Shown piece by piece: positions 13,408 to 24,413 of a DNA stretch of 64,000 nt. The stretch is from Straminergon stramineum (lineage: Eukaryota; Streptophyta; Bryopsida; Hypnales; Calliergonaceae): the NCBI GenBank assembly GCA_963920665.1, contig OY987267.1, positions 6,634,001 through 6,698,000 of the forward strand. Direction: 5' to 3'. The translations under genes were made by a program, and so were the position numbers. Each line of letters starts with the position of its first letter. Position 1 is the first letter of the stretch. A model generated the notes under the pieces. It saw only the letters and a program-made list of their open reading frames with translations, was not told the origin of the DNA and made no database searches.

Positions 13408-13576
13408 CACTAGTAGAAATCTATGTAGTGAACAAAAGCTAGGTGACATTTTTGTTCACTACAACACAACACTCTGAAAATTGTGTTTATAGCAACGCAG
13501 TTTTCATAGTATTGTGTTGCAGTGAACAAAAATGTCACCTAACTTTTATTCACTGCAACATAGTTTTCTACTAGTG
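13408..13576. mobile_element. CACTA-type palindromic miniature element
   Basis: 169 bp starting CACTAGTAGAAA and ending TTTCTACTAGTG, flanked by GTG on both sides (13405-13407 and 13577-13579), a 3-bp duplication. Almost the whole element is an imperfect hairpin, with GGTGACATTTTTGTTCACT in both arms. No coding. Confidence 0.88.
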
Positions 13577-13612
13577 GTGTTTCCGTGCCCACTTTGGTGT
13601 TAGTTTATTGTC

Positions 13613-14132
13613 CACAGATCCTCTTAGACTTATATGTACATGGCAACCACCCAAGACAGCCTTATGGCAAAAAATGGTTCAATGAAGAGAGTGGAGCCTG
13701 ATGAAGAGGGCCATTTTTTGGTCATAAATCCCCATGGGAAGGGGATGGCCTGACATAAATTATTGACAATAAATGCCAAAAAAATGTCAATTGAATAGAT
13801 GTTGTGCAAATCATCTGCCAAGAGAGACAAGAACCCTATAATCCATGATTATCACAATTATTCTCACTAGCAAATGAATTGTGCATTTTTGTGGTAATCA
13901 TAGATTATAGGGTTCTTGTCTCTCTTGGCGGATGATTTGCACAACATCTATTCAATTGACATTTTTTAGGCATTTATTGTTAGTAATTTATGTCAAGCCA
14001 TTCCCTTCCCATTGGGATTTATGACCAAAAAATGGCCCTCTTCATCGGGCTTGACTCTCTTCATTGAACCATTTTTTGCCATAAGGCCGTCTTGGGTGGT
14101 TGCCATGTACATATAAGTCTAAGAGGATCTGT
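13613..14132. repeat. Long hairpin with two arms of about 244 bp
   Basis: Arms 13613-13856 and 13890-14132 are inverted copies at roughly 93% identity around a 33-bp loop. Shared blocks include TCCTCTTAGACTTATATGTA at the outer ends and CTATAATC..TGATTA near the loop. An RNA read through it would fold into a long double strand. It may be a foldback transposon or a young small-RNA hairpin locus. Terminal target duplications were not clear. Confidence 0.85.
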
Positions 14133-15284
14133 ACTAGCACTCACTAGCCAAATTTGATGTGCTAAAAGTTTGCATCTACTTTTGAAGAGCCCTCATAGTA
14201 CTTGTCTCCTAAGCTTGCTTACCAATTGTGACCCGTAATAGTCATTTGATCAATCACCAAGTAGCAAATAGGGTAAAGTTCACTAAACTTAGGATGAATA
14301 GTGATTAATTTCAAGGGCCTTTACTTGACACGTTGGGATTGAATGAAATGAGAATATTTTGATTGACCTAGAGCACTTCATTTTAGTTTGCCATGTATCG
14401 AACCTTTTGAGGACCTTAGTACAAATGTTCTAAAAGTATGAATAGAATAACTTCTTAGACTTCAACAATGGTAGGACAAGACCACATCTAGTCTTCTTTT
14501 ACCAAGGTGCAAAAAATTCAATTTTTATTTTTTATTTTAATAATATTATTTTTTTTGAATTTTTACAAATAGAGAGTCCAAATGTTTCAATAAGTGAATA
14601 AATGTAAAAGTTTGTTCCCTATTATTGTAGAGTGGTAAATTTTGTTTTAGTTGACACCTTAAAGCTCATTTAGGGTTCATTATTTCTAATATGAATTCAA
14701 AATTTACAAATATTATCATTTCAACAAAATTAAAAAATTCTTGCATTTTCTTTCCAAATGAAATTTGACAAGACTACAAGTAGTCTAGCCAAAGCCCTTT
14801 AGCAACTTCTTGTTAACAACTTAGACTAGAGCATATATCTTATCTATATGGACCTAAGGTGCAAAACTCTAATCTTTTCATCTTGGTAGGTAAATGTAAA
14901 AATTTGTCTCCTATTTTGAAGTTGTTTCATTTGGAATAAGAAATATGTCACAACTAATTTAGGATCCTACATTTCAAAAATAAAATAAAAATTTCCAAGT
15001 CTCAACATACTTGATAGGCTTAAAGATAGAGGTAAAAACTTGTCTCCTATTGTAGGCCATTAATTTTGTATTTAATGTACATTCTAACATATTTCACCAA
15101 AAAAAACCCTACATTTTTGGAGTACCTTTGTCTAAAAGCAATCTAAAAGTTAAAAAGTTTAATGTTGTAAATAATTTTGATCGAGAAGTCATCTCTCCTA
15201 CTTACTTTTTTACAAGCCTCTCTAAAATTTTTGTTAGATAATAATTATGAATCTCCTCTTGCAACCATTGCACACTTCCATATA
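14133..15284. other. AT-rich intergenic DNA
   Basis: No gene or repeat structure I can support. Confidence 0.4.
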
Positions 15285-15760
15285 AGGTAAAACAACCCAT
15301 TACGGACCTTTTACCCATTGCGGACTCCTAAGAATGACCCCATTACAGTTTTCTTTTAGTTATTGAGATTTAGGCCACATTCAATGTCTTAGCTAACTAG
15401 AATGGAGTAATTAGTGACTGCAATAGGAACTTTCAGTTTTTTTAGTGTTAGTTCATTGTAGGAAGTGCCTTTTTTAGGTCTTCTGTATTAGAAAATACTG
15501 TGACCATAGTAGGTGAGTAAGATGAGTGTTATGGATCAGTTTTTGTTGGTTTGGGGATAGTCTACAGACTCTTTTGGGTTGTGATGGACTGAACACTTCA
15601 ATAATTCATAACAAATTCACATTTTGTCGAAAAAATATAGTTTCTAATGCTCTCGCCATTTCTATCACTTGACTTTCTCTGGAAAAAAAAGTATAAAATT
15701 TCAGAAATGACAAGAGAGAGACCCCCCCCCCCCCCGTATCCGTAATAGTCTGTTTTACCT
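15285..15760. mobile_element. TA-flanked miniature element (mariner-like MITE)
   Basis: 476 bp with ends AGGTAAAACAACCCATTACGG and, reversed, AGGTAAAACAGACTATTACGG, TA on both sides. Carries a run of 14 C near its right end. No coding. Confidence 0.8.
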
Positions 15761-16129
15761 TAGTACGATTTTCGATTTGTTTTTTTTATTTGTTTTATTT
15801 TGCCTTCTGCACAAAAATTTGGCTATTCAAAGTGCACAAGGCGGGGAGACCAGATCTGAACTGCAGCAATTAAATGGGAGTAATTTAATGGGATGTTTTT
15901 TGTGGAAACTTCAGCGAAGGTTCGTCGATTATTCCTTAGGCCCTAAAAAACTGGCAGCAGATTTAAATACCTCCTATGAATAGCATTGACTTTCGACCAT
16001 TTTGGCGCTTTCTTTGGCGTTCCCATTTGGCCATTAATAAACACATTCCCTACATACAAAAGTCTTTGAGGAAATACATACGGTTATGAACTCATTGGCA
16101 AACTCAACTGAAGGTCGTATTTCATAGTA

Positions 16130-16565
16130 AGGTAGAAACACCCATAAGCGTCCCTGATCCCATCCTTGCACCCTGGACATCACTAAATGTGTCCCTAGAC
16201 TATAGTTAATGTATCCTCTATTTATTTAATTCTGATTGGCTAACACATGTGAAGGACATATACTTAACTGTGATTCGCTGACAGCTGATTTTTTTTGACA
16301 CAAATGAAACAAAATTTCATTGCAAGGCTGACAGCTGATTTCCGCAGAGTTCAGATTTGTGTCCACCTACAGGACACATGCAGTGGTCTAGGGAGCCAGC
16401 ACTTTGAAAAATCATAAAAATTACATAAAACATCCGAAAAATCTAATTTCTTTTTTGAATATTCATGATTTTCACTTGCTAATACTACAAAAATAAAAAT
16501 TTTAATAAAATATGCCTTCAAATATGCTGAATTTCTTATTCTAACGGTTTTGGGTGTTTCCACCT
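16130..16565. mobile_element. TA-flanked miniature element, copy 1
   Basis: 436 bp with ends AGGTAGAAACACCC and GGGTGTTTCCACCT, TA at 16128-16129 and 16566-16567. Internally homologous to 35298-35676 (shared ATCCCATCCTTG, AATTCTGATTG, GTCTAGGGAG). Longer than that copy mainly because of a short insertion at 16292-16326. Confidence 0.88.
16292..16326 (-). mobile_element. Tiny 5'-truncated LINE-like insertion
   Basis: About 35 bp absent from the sister MITE at 35298, bordered by a 15-bp direct repeat GCTGACAGCTGATTT (16277-16291 and 16327-16341). On the minus strand it reads CTTGCAATGAAATTTTGTTT, then CATTTGTGTC and an A tail, as expected of the 3' stub of a plant LINE. Confidence 0.6.
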
Positions 16566-16683
16566 TAGTTGAAAATTTTCCCATATATTCCAATCTTTTG
16601 TCTCTAGATTTTAAATAATTTTCTTAACTCATTGTACAAGAAATCATCAAAAATCAAGGGTAATGCTAATTCAATTAATGTCC

Positions 16684-16705
16684 TTAATCCCTAAAAGCCC
16701 AAGGC
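16684..16705. mobile_element. Single TTAA-type element end
   Basis: TTAA followed by TCCCTAAAAGCCC, with downstream sequence (GATTGCAAGATTGTAATG, near 16848) related to the TTAA family. No matching right end was found in 16.7-18.6 kb. Confidence 0.35.
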
Positions 16706-18642
16706 CTTTTGGGAATTGAAAACATCATTGCTTTTTAAGTGTTACAGATTTAAATGCCACTGAGGTATAGAAATCTCAATTGTACAATCTTGTAGTGTAC
16801 TTGTTGAAGACGATGTGAATCAAATTTGGAGTCATTTGGCCACATAGATTGCAAGATTGTAATGTTTTAGTATTGAAAAAGGATACTAAAATTTTCCTAG
16901 CAACACATTTGGAGGTGAAATTTGATTTCTTAACCTTCTTAAATGAAAAAACTTTAAACTATAAAGTGATTCAAAACCAACATACAAACACATTGGTGAA
17001 AGAAAATACCATTCAGTTGACTCCTTGTATTTGCAAAATGGATTTGAAATGTCAAAAAATAGCAAGAAAAGTTGCAACAATATCATCTAAGGCTAAATCT
17101 CCTTATACTAAAATGCTTCTCTATCACTCATAACTACTTGGGATAGACATGAAATTTTAACCACACATAAACTGGACCTGTATGTGCAACTTTTCCAAAA
17201 AAACATCATTGGAAACAAACATTGTATGAAGAGAAACAAGTCACCGAAGTTCACTATAATCTAAAAATGTCAAGATTTTGACCTTCAAATTGCTAGCAAA
17301 ACATTCAAAACATCTTAGATTGACATGAAAATTTTACCACAATAACTAGACTTTAGGGGGGAACATAACCCAAAAAATTTGATCAAAAACGAAAATTGGA
17401 TGAAGGAGATACAAGCCCAAAAGTTGCACCCATGCTAACCCAATTTTGCAGTAATAAAAAGAAGTTTACTTTTTTCTCTTCAAATGTTATAATCTTTCAA
17501 TCCATGTAATCCAAGGGTCTGAAATTTTTTCAAAACATTGTCAAAGTAATCTACTACTCTTTTGTATGGTTGAAGTTCCAAAACAAATTATTTCCAATTT
17601 TAAGCAATGTACTAAGAAATAGTAGTATTTACAATTTTTCTTGAATAACACCTCTACTCTAGTGCATGTCTGAGTATGATGAGGCTTATACATGAAATTG
17701 ACATGCATATGAAGTATGTTAGATTGACAAAAGCTTCTATATTCAAGTAAGTTGGAAGAACACATTTTGACAAAAGTTCCATATCTATGTTCCTTCTTCT
17801 ACTAGCTCTAGTAGAAAAACGCCTTTTTAAAAAATATAACTTTTAACATAGAAATGTGTTTCAAAAAGCATCCCACCATTATCCAAAAAAATGGCACTTA
17901 AATATTGACAAATTAACAGGGTTCAATGTAAAAATTTGGATGTCACATAAAATGTTGCTTCTATGAATTTCGTACATAGATTTTTATTTATGACTTGGCA
18001 ATCGAATTAGATATGACATGGAGGGTAAAATGAAAAGGGCATGGATTTAAGTTTTTTTGGCATGTGCATGCCACTTCCAAGATGATGTCATTGCAATCCT
18101 TATTAACATCAACAAAAATGTGTTATATCTAATAAATGACTCTATTATATTAATATGCTCAATTACAACTCTCATTCTAATTAATGTTTGATATATGGAA
18201 AGAAGGCCAATACTTTATACAAGTGGGAGGTAGGACTTACAACAATTTGTATGGGATATGTTAAAATGGAATAGTTGTGCACTTAATAGAATTTCATACC
18301 TTGTTTAAACATAGTAAATGAAATTTTTTCAAATTTTTTCCTAATGTAGAATGCGAGAAATAGAATTAGATTCCATAACTAAAAATAATTTTATGCTTTG
18401 AAGGCTCAAATAAAAATTATGAACAAAATTAAAAGTTAGGGTATGAAAATGTTCCTTATGTATGTCATGCTTTGAATTTTGTCCATAACATTTATTGGAG
18501 GCTTGAAGTTACAAAAGTATTTAAGAATCTCAAATCTAACTTTACTGGCCACAAAGTTGGATAAAATTTAAGAGAAGTTATTTTACTATGCTTAATCAAA
18601 GTTTGAAGTTAAGCTAAAAACAACTGAAATCTAATTCAAATC
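16706..18642. other. AT-rich DNA with transposon-related stretches
   Basis: Parts of 16740-17520 resemble the interior of the TTAA-flanked family (CAATCTTGTAGTGTACTTG, ATAATCTTTCAATCCATG). No gene seen. Confidence 0.4.
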
Positions 18643-19260
18643 TGTTGTTCATTTTGATTGTTATGGTCGTGTTGTCCCTATCAAAATCAAATTGAAATCT
18701 GTTCATTTTGGTTGTTTTGATTGTGTCGTCCCTTTCAAAATCAAACTAAAATTTGTTCATTTTGGTTTTTTTAGTCATATTGTCCCTATCAAAATCACAT
18801 TGAAAATTGTTCATTTTGGTTATTTTGGTCACGTTGTCCCTATCAAAATCACACTGAAAATTGTTCATTTTAGTTGTTTCATTTGTATTATCCTTGTCAA
18901 AATCAAATTGAAATCTATTCATTTTGGTTGATTTTGTCACGTTATTCCTGTCAAAATTAAACTAAAACCTATTTATTTTGGTTGTTTTCGGCTATATTGT
19001 CTTTGTCAAAATCAAAATGAAATCTATTCATTTTGGTTGTTTTGGTCATGTTGTCCCTATCAAAATCATACTGAAAACTGTTCCTTTTGGTTGTTTCATT
19101 TGTATTGTCCTTGTCAAAATCAAATTGAAATCTATTCATTTTGGTTGTTTTGATCGTGTTGTCCCTGTCAAAATCAAACTAAAATCTATTTATTTTGGTT
19201 GTTTTGGCTACATTGTCTTTGTCAAAATCAAAATGAAATCTATTCATTTTGGTTGTTTTG
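18643..19260 (+). repeat. 54-bp-period minisatellite, left block
   Basis: About 11 units of roughly 54 bp built on TTCATTTTGGTTGTTTTGG and a TCAAAATCAAA segment. Because 54 is a multiple of three, frames stay open on both strands, giving 18-residue repeats such as VHFGCFGHVVPIKI; these are by-products, not a likely gene. The array is interrupted at 19261 by mitochondrial DNA. Confidence 0.9.
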
Positions 19261-19526
19261 GTCTTAGAGAAAATACTTGGAATCATAATACCCCTTTTAC
19301 TAGGAGTAGCCTTCTTAGTTTTAGTTGAACGTAAAATCATGGCTTCTATGCAACGTAGAAAGGGTCCTAATATAGTGGGATTGTTTGGATTGTTACAACC
19401 CTTAGCAGATGGTTTGAAATTAATGATAAAAGAACCTATTTTACCAAGTAGTGCTAATTTATCTATTTTTGTAATGGCTCGAGTAATGACATTTATGTTA
19501 AGTTTGGTTGCTTGGGCTATTATACC
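19261..19526 (+). pseudogene. nad1: nad1 (mitochondrial complex I subunit 1) exon fragment
   Basis: About 88 codons from near codon 8 ([19 protein letters not shown]) to VAWAIIP near codon 95-96, with [27 protein letters not shown] and [11 protein letters not shown] in between. This is the conserved N-terminal membrane part of NADH dehydrogenase subunit 1. Several residues differ from the expected protein (for example MARVM where MAPVM is expected), consistent with drift in the nucleus. It stops near the nad1i287 intron site, then turns into GCGCGTTGTGC, intron-like sequence. There is no start codon and no function as a nuclear gene is expected. Confidence 0.9.
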
Positions 19527-19784
19527 GCGCGTTGTGCAAGGTGCTTTCGTTGCTATGGGGCATATCCTAGTGCCCAATCTCCAGTCCACATGAATGGAGT
19601 CAATTGCCTAGAGGTAGCGTTGCCGCAATGCGCTTGGAAAAGCATTTGAGAAACCAAGCCATGACCCATAGAAGGACGACTTGGAAGATATTATTGGGAT
19701 TGATGAGGTTGACGAATCCGAATGACGTAGTTGCTGAATGACAGCATTCACCAAGCTAGTGGGGAATGACTTGGTCTTGGAATT

Positions 19785-19874
19785 GATTTAGTTTTAGCAT
19801 TACGTCAAATCCGTTTCAAATATATAACAAATTTAGGTGCTTTAGCCAAAACTAATCCTATTTTAGCTATTACT
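19785..19874 (+). pseudogene. nad2: nad2 (mitochondrial complex I subunit 2) fragment
   Basis: Thirty codons reading DLVLALRQIRFKYI then TNLGALAKTNPILAIT, matching the conserved LALRQ..KYI..LGALAKTNPILAIT segment of nad2. Both edges are abrupt and run into non-coding, intron-like sequence. Too short to be functional. Confidence 0.8.
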
Positions 19875-20293
19875 AGTAAGGGTTCAGCATACCAAAGGTG
19901 ATCAGGCACCGAAGATTTAACTCATTAACCAAAGTGTTCCTCTTAGTTTTCTTCTTCTACCAATTTGCTATGAATTCTGGGGTTGCCACTCCCATGTAAT
20001 GATCGAGAGTTTGCGGGACATTACCATGCAACAGGGATTACACCTGCATTCGTCAAGAGTTAGAACACTAAGTTCCGGAAAATATATATATAAAGTATTT
20101 TTAGGTTTGTAGGCCAATGGGTCGCACTAATTTTGCACCTTCTAGCATAACAATTTCATTTTTGTTTTTGTCAAAACAATGACCATTTACAGGATGATCA
20201 ATCAAAATGAGGCCAACCCAACCATTTAGCCAAGTGATGTCATATTCATTTCATGTGGTTAGAACACAAATAAAGGCATAAAAACGTGTTCTA

Positions 20294-20390
20294 TTATTTT
20301 GGTTGTTTTGACTGCATTGTCTTTGTCAAAATCAAAATCAAATCTATTCATTTTGGTTGTTTTGGTCCTATTGTCCTTGAAATCTGTTCT
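20294..20390 (+). repeat. 54-bp-period minisatellite, right remnant
   Basis: The same repeat resumes for about 1.5 units after the mitochondrial insertion (ATTTTGGTTGTTTTGACTGC onward), then fades. This shows the insertion split one array. Confidence 0.85.
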
Positions 20391-22118
20391 TCAATTTTGT
20401 TGATTTGTACAATCGTTATTTTTTAAAATAAATTTATTAATTTCCGCATCATCTTAATTAAAATGCCACATAAAAATCTACAATGTAGAAAGAGGCTTCT
20501 CCTAGATAGCCCCCACCAATGAGGTTTGAACCTTGAACCTAGTGGTTGGAGGTTCAAGGCTCAAATAATTGCACCAAGGGTACAACTCAAAGTATAATGT
20601 AGGACTTTGGATTTTATTTATTCTTCCTCAGCCACTTAGGTGCTAGGGAAGTAAATAAACTTTGAAGGCCATTTTCTCCTTCATACTTTTTTTGTCTTTC
20701 ATAAAAATTGTTGGAAATGTTTTGTGTTTAAATTTAGTTTTTGTCGTAAAATTTTCAATTTTTTCTAAAACTTTCATAATTATGGGAAAGTATTTTATTA
20801 GATTGTGCTTTGGTCAAAAATCACATTTCTTTTGTAGTTCGAAACTTAGAATTTGAATAGTCGTAAACTTAATTATATTTCAAATATTTAAAAAATGAGG
20901 ATTGAAATTTTCAAAATTTCAGTTTGAATAGTTCCATTTGAATTTGGAACTATTCAAATTAAATATTCTATATATAATTCAAAATTTGTACTATTATGAA
21001 TTGAAACTTTTGTATGTGATTTAAAACTTAAAATTCTAATAAAATTAATGAAAATGAAAATGAAAATATTTCTGAAGTGCTCTTAGAAAAATCATACTAT
21101 AAAAATAAATAAATAAATTTAAAACTTAGTAGACTTGTTATATTATATTTAAAATATTAATTAAAGTATCTTGAATTCTAAGTAGAAAATTCAATTAGAT
21201 TTAAATCAAAATTTAAATTTAATGAATCAAATTAGAATTAATTGAATGAAATTTATTTATGTGAATCAAATTAGAATTTGATTTTGAATTTGATTAGAAA
21301 TCTAATCAAGTTCATAGTCTAATTTGAATCTGATTCAAGTAATTTGATTACAATTCAACTTTTGTATTCAAACCTAAAAAATATCAAAAGATTCGAAAAA
21401 AATGTTCAAAAAAGAATTTAGAGTATGTAGTATCCAGATCAACAAAATGGAAATGACATTTGTACTAGAATTTGTTAAAATGTGTAATTCGTGTTTGCCA
21501 CTACACAAAACAATAGACGGTTGTTGATTTTTTGTCAGATCTGTTGGCACTTTCTAATAGTGATTTTACAATAAGTGGATAATTAAGCTTCTATTTTGTT
21601 CCATAATCCCATACTCTTAAAAGCTCTTGGATGCATGTTGTAAAAGACACTATTCCATTTAGGCTTAACAAAATCATGCTTTGTTCAAGACTAGGCTTGT
21701 TAAAGTCTCATATGCCTTAACATTTATCATATTTGTTGGAATGCAAGGGCATCATGAAGGCAAATGTATTCATATCTTACGGTCTATCAAACAAATGTTG
21801 CATTATGAGAAACACAAGATATTTATAATGCATTCTAATACATAGCCATGTTGAATTAGTCTATAAATCTATAATGTGGATATGTTAGAGAAAAGCGTAT
21901 TGCAAAACATAACTTTCTACTAGTGTATGTTCTCTTTAGAGTTAAAAACTCTTGTTGGGACATGTTTTTATGGTGACATATTTGACTCTAAGAATGGCAA
22001 TATATGGCAAGACATATACCATATAATATAACACTAACATATGTCAATACTAATATATGTCAAGATACACCATTTGATTGATTATTCAACAAATTGACAT
22101 TATTTAATTTGATGTCAT
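20391..22118. other. Very AT-rich intergenic DNA
   Basis: Dense in AATTTAAAT/ATTCAAATT simple sequence around 20,860-21,420. No gene seen. Confidence 0.45.
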
Positions 22119-22122
22119 TTAA

Positions 22123-23427
22123 TTCCCTAAAGGACCAAGTCAATCGTCAATATAAGCAAGAAATTTAGGGTAGTTGTGCACAAAGTCAATTTTAGTTAGG
22201 TGTTTACAAAATTTTGATAGAAAGTGTGAACATGTACCCTCTTGGTGGAAATATCATTTTTTTTATTGAGTGCCTTGATTAGAAGTTATGTTGCCTTGAT
22301 TATTGGGGTAGTCTAGACAACTTCAAGAAATATGTGCAAACTCCTCTTCTATTTTTGAAATTTGTTAGGTATGTGACTAACATGATACAAGATGCAACTA
22401 GAAAAAATAACTAGACTTGGTGCAAAAATCTCATTCTAGGAGGAATTCAAGTCTATTGATCTTATTGGGCAAGGTCAAAAAAATAGTTTTTCTTCTAACT
22501 TCAAACGCAATAATCTTTCAATTTATGAGGTCAAATTTTTTGAAATTTTTTCCACTCATTTTCATACTAGTCTACTCCAAATTTTTATATTTTAATTTTT
22601 CTCTTATTGCTCTAAAATGTAACAATTTTAGACAATTCCTGCCCAAAATGTTACCATTACTATTAGAACAAAGTTGAAAACTTTTTGTGTCCAAAGTATG
22701 ACTTTGGAGAAGCTTATTGGATGGAAAAATATACTTCTTCATCCAATTTTTTGGAAAGAGTTGCTCAAGTGTATTTGCATGTATCAGTGTTGAAAATTCC
22801 ATGAGTGTGATATTATTGAATTCTTTACATAAGAAGGTGCTTAATCCATAGATCACTTCTATAGTGTGTGATGGACATTTCTTTATTTTTTATGTGAATT
22901 TTAGCCATAAAATCCTTTCTGAATTTGAGACCACATAGCATTCTAAACCAATAAAGCATGGGTCCATTGAACATTTTTGAAGTTTCTAAGGATATATGCT
23001 CAAAGAAAGAATCATCCTTCCTCTCAATTGACTAAATGTGGTCATTTTATCCCTTTGAAAACAAATTTCTTTAAAAATTATAAAATATGATTCATGGATC
23101 ATAATTATTTGCATAGTTAGATTAAATGTTGTACTAAAAAACTCTTTTTCAATAGAAATTGAAAACTAGAATTAAAAATTGCTTCTAAAATAGGTTATGG
23201 ATTGAATAATTATAATTTTTACAAGATTTTTTTTCTTTAGGTTCAAATTGCCAAGTTTTCATTATACTGATTTTTCAAGATTTGTATTTTATTTATTTAT
23301 TTCAATCATTTTCGATGGGTCATTTCTTGATTCGCAAAAGTTATTTTTTGAGGTCACATACATTTGTATTCTTCTTGAATTGTAAAATATTTGTAAAGAA
23401 AAGTTCCATAAATCTTTGTCATATAGG
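22123..23427. mobile_element. Possible TTAA-flanked element
   Basis: Left end TTAA + TTCCCTAAAGGACC is clear at 22119. The interior shares AATAATCTTTCAAT-type segments with this family. The right end is not clear; it may abut the next element at 23428. Without an empty site this stays tentative. Confidence 0.4.
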
Positions 23428-23704
23428 TTAACCCCTAAAGGACCGGCCTTATGTTTTTGGCAACATAACTTTTTTGGGCAGGTACATGTGAGTAGAGATT
23501 TGATTTATTTAGGCTGAAATCTTTTTACAAAGTGTGGACAAGGAATATCTTCCATGAGTGCTAAATTTCATTTCATTTGAGTATACAAGTGAAAAGTTAT
23601 GATACAAAATGTTGTTTGTTTCTCAACTTGGGTAGCTTGGGTAGATCAAAAGTAATCATTTTTTCAAAAATAAAAATTTGAAATTGTTTTTTTAGATTTA
23701 TATA

Positions 23705-24413
23705 AGGTAAATCTGCCCATGACATGCCAACTCTCTAATGCAAACACCTACAAAAACACCCATTATAATCTTCCATCAATTCATGGTAGACTTTATCTAG
23801 AAAATGAAATTAGGACTTCATTAGGTAGTTTAATGGCCAAAATTAGTGCTTAGGGTGATGGTGATGAAGTTATTAGTGACTACTTTAGGAACTTTCACCT
23901 TTCTAATTTATATTCATTACAAGAACTAAATTTTTTATTCCTTTATGTCATGCCTACATTAGAAGATATTGCATCCATATTAGGCAATATTGTTATTGTT
24001 TTAGATGGTTTGATGACCATGATGGATACACTTTTTGATGGTTTTGGAGTAGTCTATAGATTGTTTTCACTACAAGGGAGCAATGTCAATTCAAACATTT
24101 TGAGTCAATTCGGAGGGGTTGATTTGGACAATTTTTGTCAATTTTTTTGTCATTTCGGACATTTTTCTACCAGTTTGGACATTGTTAGTCAATTCGGACG
24201 TGACAATCTGGACATTGTTTTCTTGTAGTGTTTGTGCTAACTGGGTAGCACACTTCAAAAATCCATAAAAAGTTCATACTTTATCAAAAAAATAAAATAT
24301 TTATTGCTTTCTCTAATTTTCATGTTTATCTTTATATGATAAAAAAATTCAAAATTTTCAAAAATGTGAACAATGCAAACCAATCATTTTGTCTATCATA
24401 GGCTAGTTTACAT
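23705..24413. mobile_element. TA-flanked miniature element inside the outer TTAA element
   Basis: About 709 bp, starting AGGTAAATCTGCCCAT and ending with the reverse complement of a similar sequence (ATGTAAACTAGCC), with TA on each side. The homologous uninterrupted position in 26147-27093 reads GATTTATATATTCATGG, so the insertion is supported. Similar ends occur at 15285 and 16130. The short frame at 23950-24228 resembles no known protein. Confidence 0.7.

Larger units (their letters stand above)
19261..20293 (+). other. Nuclear insertion of mitochondrial DNA (NUMT), chimeric
   Basis: Contains a nad1 exon piece (19261-19526), sequence that looks like group II intron structure (19527-19784), a short nad2 piece (19785-19874) and further unassigned sequence up to the return of the minisatellite. 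nad1 and nad2 pieces lie about 260 bp apart, not a normal gene order, so the donor segment was rearranged or two fragments were joined. The right boundary is uncertain: 20050-20293 is not recognisably mitochondrial. Confidence 0.75.

Noticed and set aside
18692..19328. Repeat-protein-like frames VHFGCFGHVV...
   Set aside because: Products of a 54-bp minisatellite whose unit is a multiple of three; no start context, no GC or codon signal of a gene.
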